Part shown: positions 40,671 to 49,068 of the stretch, in pieces
How positions within the stretch are numbered: the first letter of the stretch is position 1
Layout: every line of letters begins with the position of its first letter
NCBI RefSeq assembly: GCF_001707825.1
Contig: NZ_LYBM01000035.1
Coordinates: 1-60,578, forward strand
DNA: 60,578 nucleotides
From: Veronia pacifica
GTDB taxonomy: Bacteria; Pseudomonadota; Gammaproteobacteria; Enterobacterales; Vibrionaceae
Direction of reading: 5' to 3'
Program-made: the position numbers and the translations under genes
The notes under the pieces: model-generated
Told to the model about the DNA's origin: nothing
The model's input: the letters and a program-made list of their open reading frames with translations, nothing else
The model's database searches: none

Positions 40671-40676
40671 TGATAC

Positions 40677-42326
40677 ATGTCGCTTTTAAGTTTGAAATTC
40701 TGGACACTCGTCGCTTTTTTGAGCATAAGTTCAATCACTTTGGCTTCCCAACCATATGGCGAGAATATTGAGCCTCTCAACGAACGACCTTGGTTAGCTG
40801 ATGTTGAGCAGGAAGTCGGTCATCTGGCACACAAAAAATTTCTCTCCACCCTCTACGAGCGATTCTCAGACCAGCCCTTATGGAGCAACCCGATGGCAAG
40901 AGATGAGCTTGAAACGCAAATCAATGTCATTTCACTATCTGGTATCAGCAAAGAATTCGAATGGCGTGCGACCGTTTTACAAGACGCCAGACTTGCCTCT
41001 GATTGGAAAATTTACGATGTCTTCGCCACTGACAGTTTACTCGCGCTGATGAGTTACAACAGTTTGATTGCTGAAAATGGTAAACGGTGGTTATTCGGCA
41101 GAGGGGTAGACATAGAAATGCCGCTGCCGGGCTTCCAGCAGATATCTCAGCTGGTTAACGATATTGACAGAAAAAACCTTTATCCCTTCATCGACGCTTT
41201 GCGGCCAGAACCCGAACAGTATTGGGCGATGGTCAAAGCTATTATCGGTTTTCAAGAGCTTGAACCGCTTCACTGGCCATTGTTCAATCAGAAAGGTTTG
41301 ATCAAGCCCGGTGTCAGGCTAAAACAACCTGAGGCGTTAATCACCAGCTTGATGAGACACGGGGTGCTTGATATCCCAGTGGCGCGTTCATTAATTATTA
41401 ATGGCGATGAAAAATACGGTCCAGAATTACGCGCTGCAGTAGAGCTTTTCCAGTCCCGTCATGGGCTAAAAGCAGACGGTGTCATAGGCGATCAGACCCG
41501 AAAGTGGCTCAATAAAACGGTGAATGAGAGAATTAAGATCCTTGCTCTTAACATGGAGAGGATGAGGTTGTGGCCGAGTGACCGTGACAGGGTAATTTAC
41601 GTAAACATTCCCGGTTACGAAATGAACTTATGGATCGACAAAAAAGTAGCATTAAGTAGCAAGGTGGTAGTGGGAAGGCCTAGCAGAAAAACCCCACTTT
41701 TCAACGCTCATATGGATTCGGTCGTATTTAATCCGCACTGGAACGTACCTGTGAAGATCATGCGGAAAGATATCCTGCCGAAAGCAAGAAAAGACCTGGA
41801 GTACCTGAAGAAAAACCGTTATCGCATATTAGACGGTTGGTATAAATCGAAAGAAATCCCGATCGATCAGATAGATTGGGCCACTTACAAGCCCCATACT
41901 TTTCCTTATCGACTGCAACAAGCCCCGGGGAAAAAGAATGCTTTGGGTTTGGTTAAATTTAACATCCCGAATAACAACGCAATATATTTACATGATACGC
42001 CATCTAAAAGCCTGTTTAATGAAGGCATGCGAGCGTTCAGTTCCGGTTGTATACGGGTGGAACAATCCAATGAGCTAGCAGAACTGGTGCTAAATCACTC
42101 AGGTTTGGACAGTGCTAGCTACCAACGATATCAAAAGTCTTTCACAACTAAATTCATTTCACTCAAGCGCAAATTTGATGTGCATGCGATATATCAGACA
42201 GCATGGGTAAATGCTGCCGGCAATGTAGAATTTAGGGATGATGTATATAAGTACGATGTTGCCCCGGCATTTGAACATCATCAACTCGATTGGCCTCCCG
42301 CTCTCCTGACACAGAATAAGCTTTAA
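40677..42326 (+). CDS. ldtD: LdtD (YcbB), L,D-transpeptidase
   Basis: A 549-residue periplasmic L,D-transpeptidase that makes 3-3 cross-links in peptidoglycan, bypassing beta-lactam-sensitive enzymes. A signal peptide covers about residues 1-24 (FWTLVAFLSISSITLAS). A peptidoglycan-binding domain follows (about 240-290, ELRAAVELFQSRHGLKADG). The YkuD catalytic domain (about 305-490) has NPHWNVPVKIMRKDILPKA, IYLHDTPSKSLF and the active-site motif FSSGCIRV with Cys458. The length is less than the 615 residues of E. coli LdtD but the domain order is the same. The downstream mepK and ycbL genes repeat the order of E. coli. Translation may be controlled by the hairpin just before the start codon. 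Confidence 0.92.
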   Translation: MSLLSLKFWTLVAFLSISSITLASQPYGENIEPLNERPWLADVEQEVGHLAHKKFLSTLYERFSDQPLWSNPMARDELETQINVISLSGISKEFEWRATVLQDARLASDWKIYDVFATDSLLALMSYNSLIAENGKRWLFGRGVDIEMPLPGFQQISQLVNDIDRKNLYPFIDALRPEPEQYWAMVKAIIGFQELEPLHWPLFNQKGLIKPGVRLKQPEALITSLMRHGVLDIPVARSLIINGDEKYGPELRAAVELFQSRHGLKADGVIGDQTRKWLNKTVNERIKILALNMERMRLWPSDRDRVIYVNIPGYEMNLWIDKKVALSSKVVVGRPSRKTPLFNAHMDSVVFNPHWNVPVKIMRKDILPKARKDLEYLKKNRYRILDGWYKSKEIPIDQIDWATYKPHTFPYRLQQAPGKKNALGLVKFNIPNNNAIYLHDTPSKSLFNEGMRAFSSGCIRVEQSNELAELVLNHSGLDSASYQRYQKSFTTKFISLKRKFDVHAIYQTAWVNAAGNVEFRDDVYKYDVAPAFEHHQLDWPPALLTQNKL

Positions 42327-42337
42327 ACCTCTCCTTT

Positions 42338-42376
42338 GGCGGTCTTAGGCAGACCGCCTCAATCACTTTTTGATCC
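42338..42376 (+). terminator. Terminator-like hairpin after ldtD
   Basis: GGCGGTCT (42338-42345) pairs with AGACCGCC (42351-42358) around TAGGC. A T-run begins eight bases after the stem, so termination may be incomplete. Confidence 0.5.
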
Positions 42377-42566
42377 CGAGTCAGATTTTTAAATTTGGCT
42401 AAAAACGCCCAAGATCCTGATTCCCTTTACAAAGTCATTTTTGAGTGCTTTTTAAGCAGTGAACACTGTTTGACCTGTTCATTTTTTGCCTATAAAGTGC
42501 GCCATCTCACAAAAGAGTAGTGTAGAAGATTCGACACTTTGTCTCGTTTTTTAAACATGAGTGAAT

Positions 42567-43124
42567 ATGACTGACTTCAACCCTTACCGTCGGAAATTTG
42601 TCATGTCAGGCGCTGCCCTGACAGCAGGTACCTTGTTGCTACCGTCAACTGGTTGGGCGCAGCATGTCACTAATTTTGGTACCCGAGAGTTGTCACTGGT
42701 AAATGCTCATACAAATGAAGCTGTAAGTGATTGTTACTTTGATGGTAATAACTACGTGCCATCGGTCTTAGATTCGTTTAATCATCTTTGTCGAGATTTT
42801 CGGCGCAATGAAGCAATAGCTCTTGACCCTAAACTCTACGATCAGTTGGTTGCGATTAAGGCGCTGGTGGGGTCTTCCAACCCCTGTATTATTCTGTCTG
42901 GTTATCGCTCGAAAAAAACGAATGATATGTTACGACGACGTGGGGGAGGGCAGGCTTTGCATAGCTACCATATCAAAGGGCAGGCGATTGACTTTATGAT
43001 TGAGGGAGTACCTCTTAAAAAGTTAAGAAAGGCAGCCATGTCATTGAAAGCTGGTGGGGTTGGCTATTATTCCCGCAGCCACTTTATCCATATTGATACC
43101 GGCCCGGTAAGGCACTGGGGCTAA
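42567..43124 (+). CDS. mepK: MepK (YcbK), murein endopeptidase
   Basis: A 185-residue Tat-exported M15-type (DUF882) peptidase. E. coli MepK cleaves peptidoglycan cross-links, including the 3-3 links made by L,D-transpeptidases. The N-terminus YRRKFVMSGAALTAG has the twin-arginine motif. The catalytic domain shows ILSGYRSKKTNDMLRRRGGG, zinc ligands in HSYHIKGQAIDFMI and the final ligand motif SHFIHIDTGPVRHWG. The ATG at 42567 was chosen rather than the GTG two codons upstream. It stands right after ldtD, so enzyme pairs that make and cut the same bond are neighbours, as in E. coli. Confidence 0.93.
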   Translation: MTDFNPYRRKFVMSGAALTAGTLLLPSTGWAQHVTNFGTRELSLVNAHTNEAVSDCYFDGNNYVPSVLDSFNHLCRDFRRNEAIALDPKLYDQLVAIKALVGSSNPCIILSGYRSKKTNDMLRRRGGGQALHSYHIKGQAIDFMIEGVPLKKLRKAAMSLKAGGVGYYSRSHFIHIDTGPVRHWG

Positions 43125-43216
43125 CTCACCTACAGGATAATGAAGGTAAAGAGGTCGCAATGATGGCGTTCGTTAATAAAAGTAACTAAAGTCTGCATTG
43201 TTCATTTTCACTCACA

Positions 43217-43243
43217 ATAAAAGCGCCAACGGGGCGCTTTTAT
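43217..43243. terminator. Bidirectional terminator between mepK and olsF
   Basis: AAAAGCGCC and GGCGCTTTT form a perfect stem around an AACG-type loop with A- and T-runs on both sides, serving two convergent genes. Confidence 0.88.
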
Positions 43244-43272
43244 CATTAAATTGCTAAGACTCAGTGTTGATA

Positions 43273-45000
43273 TCAGTCGTTTGTCTGATGACGCTCGATA
43301 TATCGTTTCCGCTTTTTATTCTTTAGCTGAGTTAGATCAACCACAACAAGCCCATCAATACAGTCAGCAAAATCCGGGTCTACGCTGAAATCAAGGAAAG
43401 TGACACCGCCCGGTTCGCATATCTCACTGTATTGTTTATACAGCGTGGGAATGCTGGTACCCATGTGGTCGAGTAACATTTTGAGTTTTTTAAGGTCTGA
43501 GTCATAGTCATCGCCTACAAAGTGACTGGCGAGCTCGTGTTCATTATTCTTATCAAAGTGAAATGGCCGTTTGGACCTTGCTATGCCCTCGTCTGAACCA
43601 AAGTATGTCTGATAAAAAAGGATCAACAGTTCCTTAGCTGGTGCCGGTAGTGAATTGCTTATCGTGACTGGACCAAACAAATAGCGGTAGTGGGGATGTT
43701 TTGCCAGAAATGCCCCTATGCCCATCCAAAGATAATCCAGACTGCGTTTTCCCCAATATTTTGGCTGAACAAAACTCCGTCCCAACTCTAAACCCGAGTT
43801 AAGATAGGGCTGCATTCCCTCATCGAAATCGAATAACGTATTTGTGTACACATACTTCATGCCATATTGGCTGATAATCGCCTGAGTATCACAAAAGCGG
43901 TAAGCACCAACAATGTCATGTAGTTCTGGGTCCCAGAGTACAAGGTGAAAGTAGTGTTCATCGTACTTGTCTATATCACGTCTTCTCCCTGTACCTTCGC
44001 CAACGGCTCTAAACGACACCTCTCTCAACCGTCCGATCTCACGCATTACTGCGGACTCTTTATTATAAATGTGGAGATAGATCTCTTTACCGTCGGGAGT
44101 ATTGCCGAGTAGCTCACTTTCCCTCAATTCATCACGAAGTGAGAGGCGAGACTCAGGGGATGCGATGGCAGATTCTGTAGGAAAGACGCCCTTTCGGTTC
44201 TTACCGATTTGGTAGAGATGTTTATAAAACAGTTTGACGCGCGCTTTGATATCAAGATTTGACGTTTTGCTGTAGCTACTATGAGGAATGGCCTCGCCGA
44301 TGGTGAGCTTAATCTTATTGTCTTCCTGAGCAAACATCTCGCGAACCAACAGTAAGGTGGAGAGCGGTTTATACACCATTGATGCACCGTAAAACATGGC
44401 TGAATTACGACCATCGACATGAATAGGAAGTATCGGTGACTGGGTTTTACTGGCAATGCGTAAAAAGCCAGAATTCCATTTACCGTCCTTGACACCCGTA
44501 GGGGCAAGTCGAGACACTTCTCCTGCTGGAAAAATGATTAACGCTCCCTCTTCATTTAACCATTGGTCTATCTTGCGTAAGTTATCTTTTGGCGTTTGTC
44601 CCTGCATGTTATTAACGGGCAGAAGGCAACTCTGCATCGGACCGATTTGCATTAAGAGGTTATTGGCTATGGCCTTAACATCTGGACGAATCTCTCTTAC
44701 CAGTTTGAGAAGTGCAAGGCCATCAAGACTGCCGATGGGATGATTGGCAATGATCACCACTCGTCCTGTACTGGGAATACGCTCCCGCTCCAGATCGCTC
44801 GTCATATAACTGAAATTAAAGTATTCGAGCACCTGTTCTATAAATTCAAAGCCTTTAAGATGAGGATATTGCTCGGCAAACTCCTGAAAAGCTCTCTGAT
44901 TAAGTAACTTGCTTAATGTTGAGCTAACGGGTTTAGCAAGCCATGGCTTCTGTGCAATTTGCGGATAATTGGTGTCCAATACTTTGTTGATGTCGAACAT
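43273..45000 (-). CDS. olsF: OlsF-like bifunctional acyltransferase (PlsC domain plus GNAT domain)
   Basis: A 575-residue fusion of an N-terminal lysophospholipid-acyltransferase-like domain (about 60-280) and a C-terminal OlsB-like N-acyltransferase domain (about 310-480). The first has VVIIANHPIGSLDGLAL with His87 and Asp93 and FPAGEVSRLAPTGVKDG. The second has LREVSFRAVGEGTGRRRDID, HFHLVLWD-like YFHLVLWDPELHDIVGAYR, LELGRSFVQPKYWGKRSLDY and LFGPVTISN. This architecture is that of OlsF, which makes ornithine (or glycine) aminolipids from an amino acid and acyl-ACP in two steps, helping when phosphate is scarce. It forms a unit with the upstream phosphatase gene (26-base gap). Whether ornithine is the real acceptor is not visible. 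Confidence 0.85.
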   Translation of the reverse strand: MFDINKVLDTNYPQIAQKPWLAKPVSSTLSKLLNQRAFQEFAEQYPHLKGFEFIEQVLEYFNFSYMTSDLERERIPSTGRVVIIANHPIGSLDGLALLKLVREIRPDVKAIANNLLMQIGPMQSCLLPVNNMQGQTPKDNLRKIDQWLNEEGALIIFPAGEVSRLAPTGVKDGKWNSGFLRIASKTQSPILPIHVDGRNSAMFYGASMVYKPLSTLLLVREMFAQEDNKIKLTIGEAIPHSSYSKTSNLDIKARVKLFYKHLYQIGKNRKGVFPTESAIASPESRLSLRDELRESELLGNTPDGKEIYLHIYNKESAVMREIGRLREVSFRAVGEGTGRRRDIDKYDEHYFHLVLWDPELHDIVGAYRFCDTQAIISQYGMKYVYTNTLFDFDEGMQPYLNSGLELGRSFVQPKYWGKRSLDYLWMGIGAFLAKHPHYRYLFGPVTISNSLPAPAKELLILFYQTYFGSDEGIARSKRPFHFDKNNEHELASHFVGDDYDSDLKKLKMLLDHMGTSIPTLYKQYSEICEPGGVTFLDFSVDPDFADCIDGLVVVDLTQLKNKKRKRYIERHQTND

Positions 45001-45026
45001 TTTCTTTACCTTGTTTTCTGGCCCGA

Positions 45027-45836
45027 TCAGGCTGCTTTATCAGCGTGTTTCTTCACTGATTGATTCGCAAGTTGTGGCGCGTTGATTAATACAGAGCACG
45101 TTTCTGTCCAGCGTAATAGCTGGATGTGTCCATCGAAGTCCTCAACCAGAGCCGTGCAGTTTTCGATCCAGTCGCCATCATTAAGATAAAGAATGTCGTC
45201 CATCATCTTTACGGCTGGGTGATGGATGTGACCACAGACAATGGCATCGACTCCCTTTTTACGGCCAAACTGAGCGACGGCATTTTCGAAGCGGGAAATT
45301 GCGATGTTTGCTGTTTTCACTTTTGATTTTATGTATGTGGCGAGCGACCAGTATGAGAACCCCATTTTGTTGCGCATTCTCGTCCACCAGCGATTAATAA
45401 ATAGGAGCAGATCGTAGCCAACGTCACCCGCTATTGAAGTCAGACGACTGTGGCAGACGGCAGTATCAAATTCATCACCATGCATCGCTAAAATTTTCTT
45501 ACCTGCTGCAGAGGTATGGGTGTAACGCGAGCGGACTTCGACTTTACCGAAATCAAATTTCACAAAGTTTCGGACTGAGGCATCGTGGTTACCGGGGACA
45601 TACACGAGACGACAGCCATTGTGGGCTCGTTCAAGCAGGGCCGAAATGACCTGGTTATGGCTTTCAGGCCAGTAGTGGGAAGAGCTCAATGACCATAGAT
45701 CAATGATATCGCCCACGAGAACAATGGTTTCGGCGTCATGATTTTTGAGGAAGTCGAGGAGATATGCAGCCTTGCAGTCTTTATTACCCAAGTGGAGATC
45801 AGAGATCCAGATTGTACGAACTGATTTGACCTTCAT
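45027..45836 (-). CDS. Metallophosphoesterase, UDP-2,3-diacylglucosamine diphosphatase-like
   Basis: A 269-residue calcineurin-type phosphoesterase related to LpxH. Metal-binding motifs run in order: IWISDLHLGNKDC, VLVGDIIDLW, VYVPGNHDASV, LAMHGDEFD and IVCGHIHHPAVK, all five intact. Some members of this family hydrolyse UDP-diacylglucosamine, but cells normally also have a true LpxH next to other genes, so this is probably a paralogue with another lipid or nucleotide substrate. The start at ATG 45836 was preferred; the longer frame to 45896 needs a TTG and adds unconserved residues. The pair with olsF suggests a joint role in membrane lipid remodelling (inference). Confidence 0.83.
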   Translation of the reverse strand: MKVKSVRTIWISDLHLGNKDCKAAYLLDFLKNHDAETIVLVGDIIDLWSLSSSHYWPESHNQVISALLERAHNGCRLVYVPGNHDASVRNFVKFDFGKVEVRSRYTHTSAAGKKILAMHGDEFDTAVCHSRLTSIAGDVGYDLLLFINRWWTRMRNKMGFSYWSLATYIKSKVKTANIAISRFENAVAQFGRKKGVDAIVCGHIHHPAVKMMDDILYLNDGDWIENCTALVEDFDGHIQLLRWTETCSVLINAPQLANQSVKKHADKAA

Positions 45837-46058
45837 AGTTCTTGGTTGGTCCTTATCATTAAATGAGCAAAGTGATCGATTTGCTTTTAGATGCAATACA
45901 AACTAAACCCAAGTTGTGAATAAGGTTTGTCAGTGAAATGAATGACTGATTGCAGAAAGTTGTCTTTTTCATGACTTACAAAGAGTTTTTAGACGACGGC
46001 TCATGGTTTACCTGTTATTCTCGAGCTCTTACTCGTTTTATATTTCGTGGGAATTAAG

Positions 46059-46712
46059 ATGGCATTGAAATATGAAGTCGTCCCTGTCACAGCCTTTCAA
46101 CAAAACTGTTCGATTATCTGGTGCGACCAGACGAATGAGGGGGCAGTTGTCGATCCGGGCGGTGATGCTGACAAGCTACTGAATCGGATCGAAGAACTCG
46201 GAATCGACGTGAAGTTTATTCTTCTTACTCATGGCCATTTGGACCATGTGGGCGGGACAAAAACAATGACAGATGCACTGCAAGTGCCTATCTGGGGTCC
46301 TTCCAAGCAAGATGATTTTTGGTTACAGGGATTACCTACGCAAAGTCAGATGTTTGGTTTTCCGCATACTGATTCATTTTCACCTGATCGCTGGTTTGAA
46401 GGCGGTGAGGAGTTTATGTTGGGCCAAAGCAAGCTGTCGGTGATTCATGCACCGGGTCATACGCCGGGTCACATCGTATTTATTAGCTTTGACGATCAGC
46501 TGGCCTGGGTTGGCGATGTTCTTTTTTACGGCAGCATCGGCAGAACAGACTTTCCGCAGGGCGACCACGCGACGTTGGTGAACTCAATTCGTGAGAAACT
46601 GTTACCTTTGGGTGATGATATACACTTCATTCCAGGTCATGGCCCAGAATCAACGTTTGGTAATGAGAGGGAATTTAATCCTTATGTTGCCGATCGGATG
46701 CCAACTGCTTGA
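46059..46712 (+). CDS. ycbL: YcbL, metallo-beta-lactamase-fold hydrolase (glyoxalase II-like)
   Basis: A 217-residue small MBL-fold protein of the YcbL type, a type II glyoxalase-like thioester hydrolase. Motifs: YEVVPVTAFQQNCSIIW at the N-terminus, GAVVDPGGDADKLL, the zinc motif THGHLDHVGGTK, HAPGHTPGHIVFIS, WVGDVLFYGSIGRTDFP, and IPGHGPESTFGNERE at the C-terminus. The ATG at 46059 was chosen over a GTG four codons upstream. In E. coli ycbL follows mepK; here the olsF pair lies between them. The 3' end overlaps the convergent DUF2982 gene by 38 bases. Confidence 0.9.
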   Translation: MALKYEVVPVTAFQQNCSIIWCDQTNEGAVVDPGGDADKLLNRIEELGIDVKFILLTHGHLDHVGGTKTMTDALQVPIWGPSKQDDFWLQGLPTQSQMFGFPHTDSFSPDRWFEGGEEFMLGQSKLSVIHAPGHTPGHIVFISFDDQLAWVGDVLFYGSIGRTDFPQGDHATLVNSIREKLLPLGDDIHFIPGHGPESTFGNEREFNPYVADRMPTA

Positions 46713-47418
46713 GCCTCACAATATCCTCTTCGGGTATGCTCTCTAGACCTGCTGCTGCTGCTAAATAGCGGCGGGTCAATCCAACAAAGTCCTGCAATGG
46801 TCTGTCCATGACATCTTCGCTGACGAAAACATCATACCCCAGTAAAGAACGGTTGTAGGCCATTCTGTTTGCGAGCATTGCTACGAGGCCTTTGTACTCT
46901 TTGCCAGATAATGTGTGATAAGGCTTATCATCAAATATCATGTCTTCGATCGCTGACATGTCCTTTTCATCCCGATGACGATAAGCGCTCAGTAAGAGTC
47001 CCCGCTGCTCCATGATGATCTCACTGGCAAGTCGAAAGCTGATGCTGTCAAGAAACGCATCATAGTCGTTTATGCGGATTCCCATCCACGGCAGTGTGTG
47101 GTTCCAGCCACCGGCTGCAAGTGCAGGGATACCGACTTCTCGAATATCTGACCATCTCAATAACCACCCTCCTTTTGGCGTGTGATGCTGCAGATGCATC
47201 TCTGAGAACGAGAACGTGAGGGTCGGTTGATTCAGTAGGTACACAATGTACCCAGAGAGGGAGAGGACGATCATGAAGACGATAAGGCCTGTGGCAAAAG
47301 CAATGCTCGGATTAGCAAGCAGCACCGCCGACAGTGCGATGCCGATAATACACACCGCAATCGTCGCGTTCTTCGACGCTTTTCCTTGATTATGAAATAT
47401 AAGCAACGGTCTACTCAT
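46675..47418 (-). CDS. DUF2982 membrane protein
   Basis: A 247-residue protein with two close membrane segments near the N-terminus (about 19-40 and 43-62; ATIAVCIIGIALSAVLLA and LIVFMIVLSLSGYIVYLL), followed by a PH-domain-like cytoplasmic region (LTFSFSEMHLQHHTPKGGW, then LRWSDIREVGIPALAAGGW). It looks like DUF2982, a family mostly from Vibrionaceae and neighbouring groups, of unknown function. Its 3' end is antisense to the last 38 bases of ycbL. Start ATG at 47418, with AAGGGAT upstream. Confidence 0.75.
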   Translation of the reverse strand: MSRPLLIFHNQGKASKNATIAVCIIGIALSAVLLANPSIAFATGLIVFMIVLSLSGYIVYLLNQPTLTFSFSEMHLQHHTPKGGWLLRWSDIREVGIPALAAGGWNHTLPWMGIRINDYDAFLDSISFRLASEIIMEQRGLLLSAYRHRDEKDMSAIEDMIFDDKPYHTLSGKEYKGLVAMLANRMAYNRSLLGYDVFVSEDVMDRPLQDFVGLTRRYLAAAAGLESIPEEDIVRLKQLASDRQHKD

Positions 47419-47651
47419 TGTTAAAATCCCTTTTTTAACATACTCCAGTGAACAAAAAGGAGATCATTTTCTTGAGTATGGCGAAATGACACTGCCTAGT
47501 GGTTCGAAAATAAAACGATATTGCGTTGTTTATCCATAAGTACCCGTTTTAGACTACAACTGTACGACAATTTTTGTTATAAAAGCCGACTTGTTTTAGA
47601 CCCCGCTGCATTCAGAATACTGAAGGTAGTGCAACGGAGTAGGACGATTTA

Positions 47652-48035
47652 ATGAAAATCTCTCACAAACGTAAAGTTCAGCTTAAGCTAAAGAAGCGTA
47701 TTCAAACCACTTCTCGTGACGCGACGCTGAAGGTAAAAAAAGCCGTTTCGACAAAATCGGCGACCAAAGTGGTAACCGCTGCTAAACCTGTTGTTGAAAA
47801 AACTATTGCTCCAGCAGCATCCGATGCAGGCCTGACGCCTAAACAGCAGCAAGTGTTGGACATTGTCCGAAATAGTCCGGAAGGTATCAATCCAAAAGGA
47901 ATTGGTCTCGAAGCAGGACAAGAGGACAGCAAAGCAGCGTCTTGGGCAACTGGTGCTCTCAAGAAGCTTGCAGAAGGCGGTAAAGTTGAGCGTGTACAGC
48001 TCGCTGGAAACAAAGTGATCTACAAAGCACTTTAA
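47652..48035 (+). CDS. Winged-helix protein with a lysine-rich N-terminal tail
   Basis: A 127-residue protein. The first half (about 1-57) is very basic and low-complexity (ISHKRKVQLKLKKRIQTTSR), and the second (about 62-127) is a compact winged-helix-like domain: LTPKQQQVLDIVRNSPEG, INPKGIGLEAGQED, ATGALKKLAEGGKVERVQ and the wing NKVIYKAL. The layout resembles histone-like or nucleoid-associated DNA-binding proteins, but no named family was recognised. A ribosome site (CAACGGAGTAGG) precedes the ATG and a strong terminator follows, so it is a monocistronic and probably well expressed gene. A role in DNA compaction or regulation is inference. Confidence 0.75.
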   Translation: MKISHKRKVQLKLKKRIQTTSRDATLKVKKAVSTKSATKVVTAAKPVVEKTIAPAASDAGLTPKQQQVLDIVRNSPEGINPKGIGLEAGQEDSKAASWATGALKKLAEGGKVERVQLAGNKVIYKAL

Positions 48036-48052
48036 TGATAAGCCCCTCCTGT

Positions 48053-48088
48053 AAAACAAAAACCAGCATTATTGCTGGTTTTTGTTTT
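48053..48088 (+). terminator. Strong terminator after the winged-helix gene
   Basis: AAAACAAAAACCAGCA and TGCTGGTTTTTGTTTT form a 16-base perfect stem around TTAT. Confidence 0.92.
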
Positions 48089-48572
48089 TCTAATGCTCTG
48101 TTTGTTCAAACTTCACAAAGCTCTGAAATCTATCAACGAGCCTACTCAAAAATCGCCTTTCGTAAGCTATTCAATTTTTCACCAAAAACGCTACACCGTA
48201 TTTTGCCTTTCTTTTTATCGTGTGAAATCTCAAAAATACTCTTAATTAAGACAACCTCAAAGTCTACATAAATACTAAGGTTATATGTCAGTGGCTAGGC
48301 GAGATGCCGCTATCATTATATGAGAGGCTTATGCTGCTTCAAAAATTTACGGTAAAAAAGCTGCGGCATGAAAATCACATGGCACATAGGGATTGTTAAA
48401 AAAGTAGTCATTTTGTTTAATGTTTGTTTTATATAAAAAACTTTATCCCGTTTAGCTGTCTTTTAGATCTATTTTGTCTTTGATCGAGTATAAACTTCTG
48501 GAATTTTTTATCCATTTAGGAAGACAATTCAATATATGGTAATACTGGTTGCAAATTGTTAGGTGATAGCAA
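48089..48572. other. 484-base non-coding gap
   Basis: This stretch is A+T-rich. The frame at 48035-48271 crosses the terminator and has no ribosome site, so it was not accepted. No RNA or operator recognised; it should contain the promoter of the gene at 48573. Confidence 0.4.
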
Positions 48573-48992
48573 GTGATTGGTCGAAAAACTCAACAAACAG
48601 AAGCGACTAGCTTCAGCTTTGACTACGCACAGTTTCTTTGTAGAGCTGAACGGTCCGAATGGAAGCTGTCAGATGTATTCAGTCACCAGATTTCGGGACT
48701 CATGCAATGGCTTAACCGTGGTGAGCCCAATGACAACATAGAGGATCCGACACCATCGATAGCTGAGGCTATATATCGAACCATATCCCCCCAGTTCAGT
48801 GATAAGGACAATTTGCTGAGGCTCATTGAAATAGCAAGAGAGAGAAGGATAAGCTGCCTCAACATTTACCTGCCATATCCACTTGATGACGTTGAAGTCG
48901 CAGACCTCGTTAAGAAGAGTAATGCTGATATACGCATGTTTCCGGGGAACACAGACACTTTGAAAGTGTGCCTCGAAGTGCCCAAACTGTAG
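48573..48992 (+). CDS. Hypothetical protein, 139 residues
   Basis: A small soluble acidic protein with no recognised family. It appears to be all-helical in the first part (SFSFDYAQFLCRAERSEWKL, then SHQISGLMQWLNRGEPND), and mixed later (NLLRLIEIARERRISCLNIY). There is no signal peptide or membrane segment. A GTG at 48573, with AGGTGA ten bases before it, is the likely start. The convergent neighbour is sulA. Codon use and the absence of a competing frame support a real gene. Confidence 0.65.
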   Translation: MIGRKTQQTEATSFSFDYAQFLCRAERSEWKLSDVFSHQISGLMQWLNRGEPNDNIEDPTPSIAEAIYRTISPQFSDKDNLLRLIEIARERRISCLNIYLPYPLDDVEVADLVKKSNADIRMFPGNTDTLKVCLEVPKL

Positions 48993-49068
48993 TTGCACAT
49001 TGCCGGGTCGACAGCCCCGCATTTGGAGAGAGATGATAATCTTCTCTCTCCGTTACATTTGTCTGAAC

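Noticed and set aside
48035-48271. 78-residue open frame after the winged-helix gene
   Set aside because: It runs through a 16-base perfect terminator stem and overlaps the previous stop codon.
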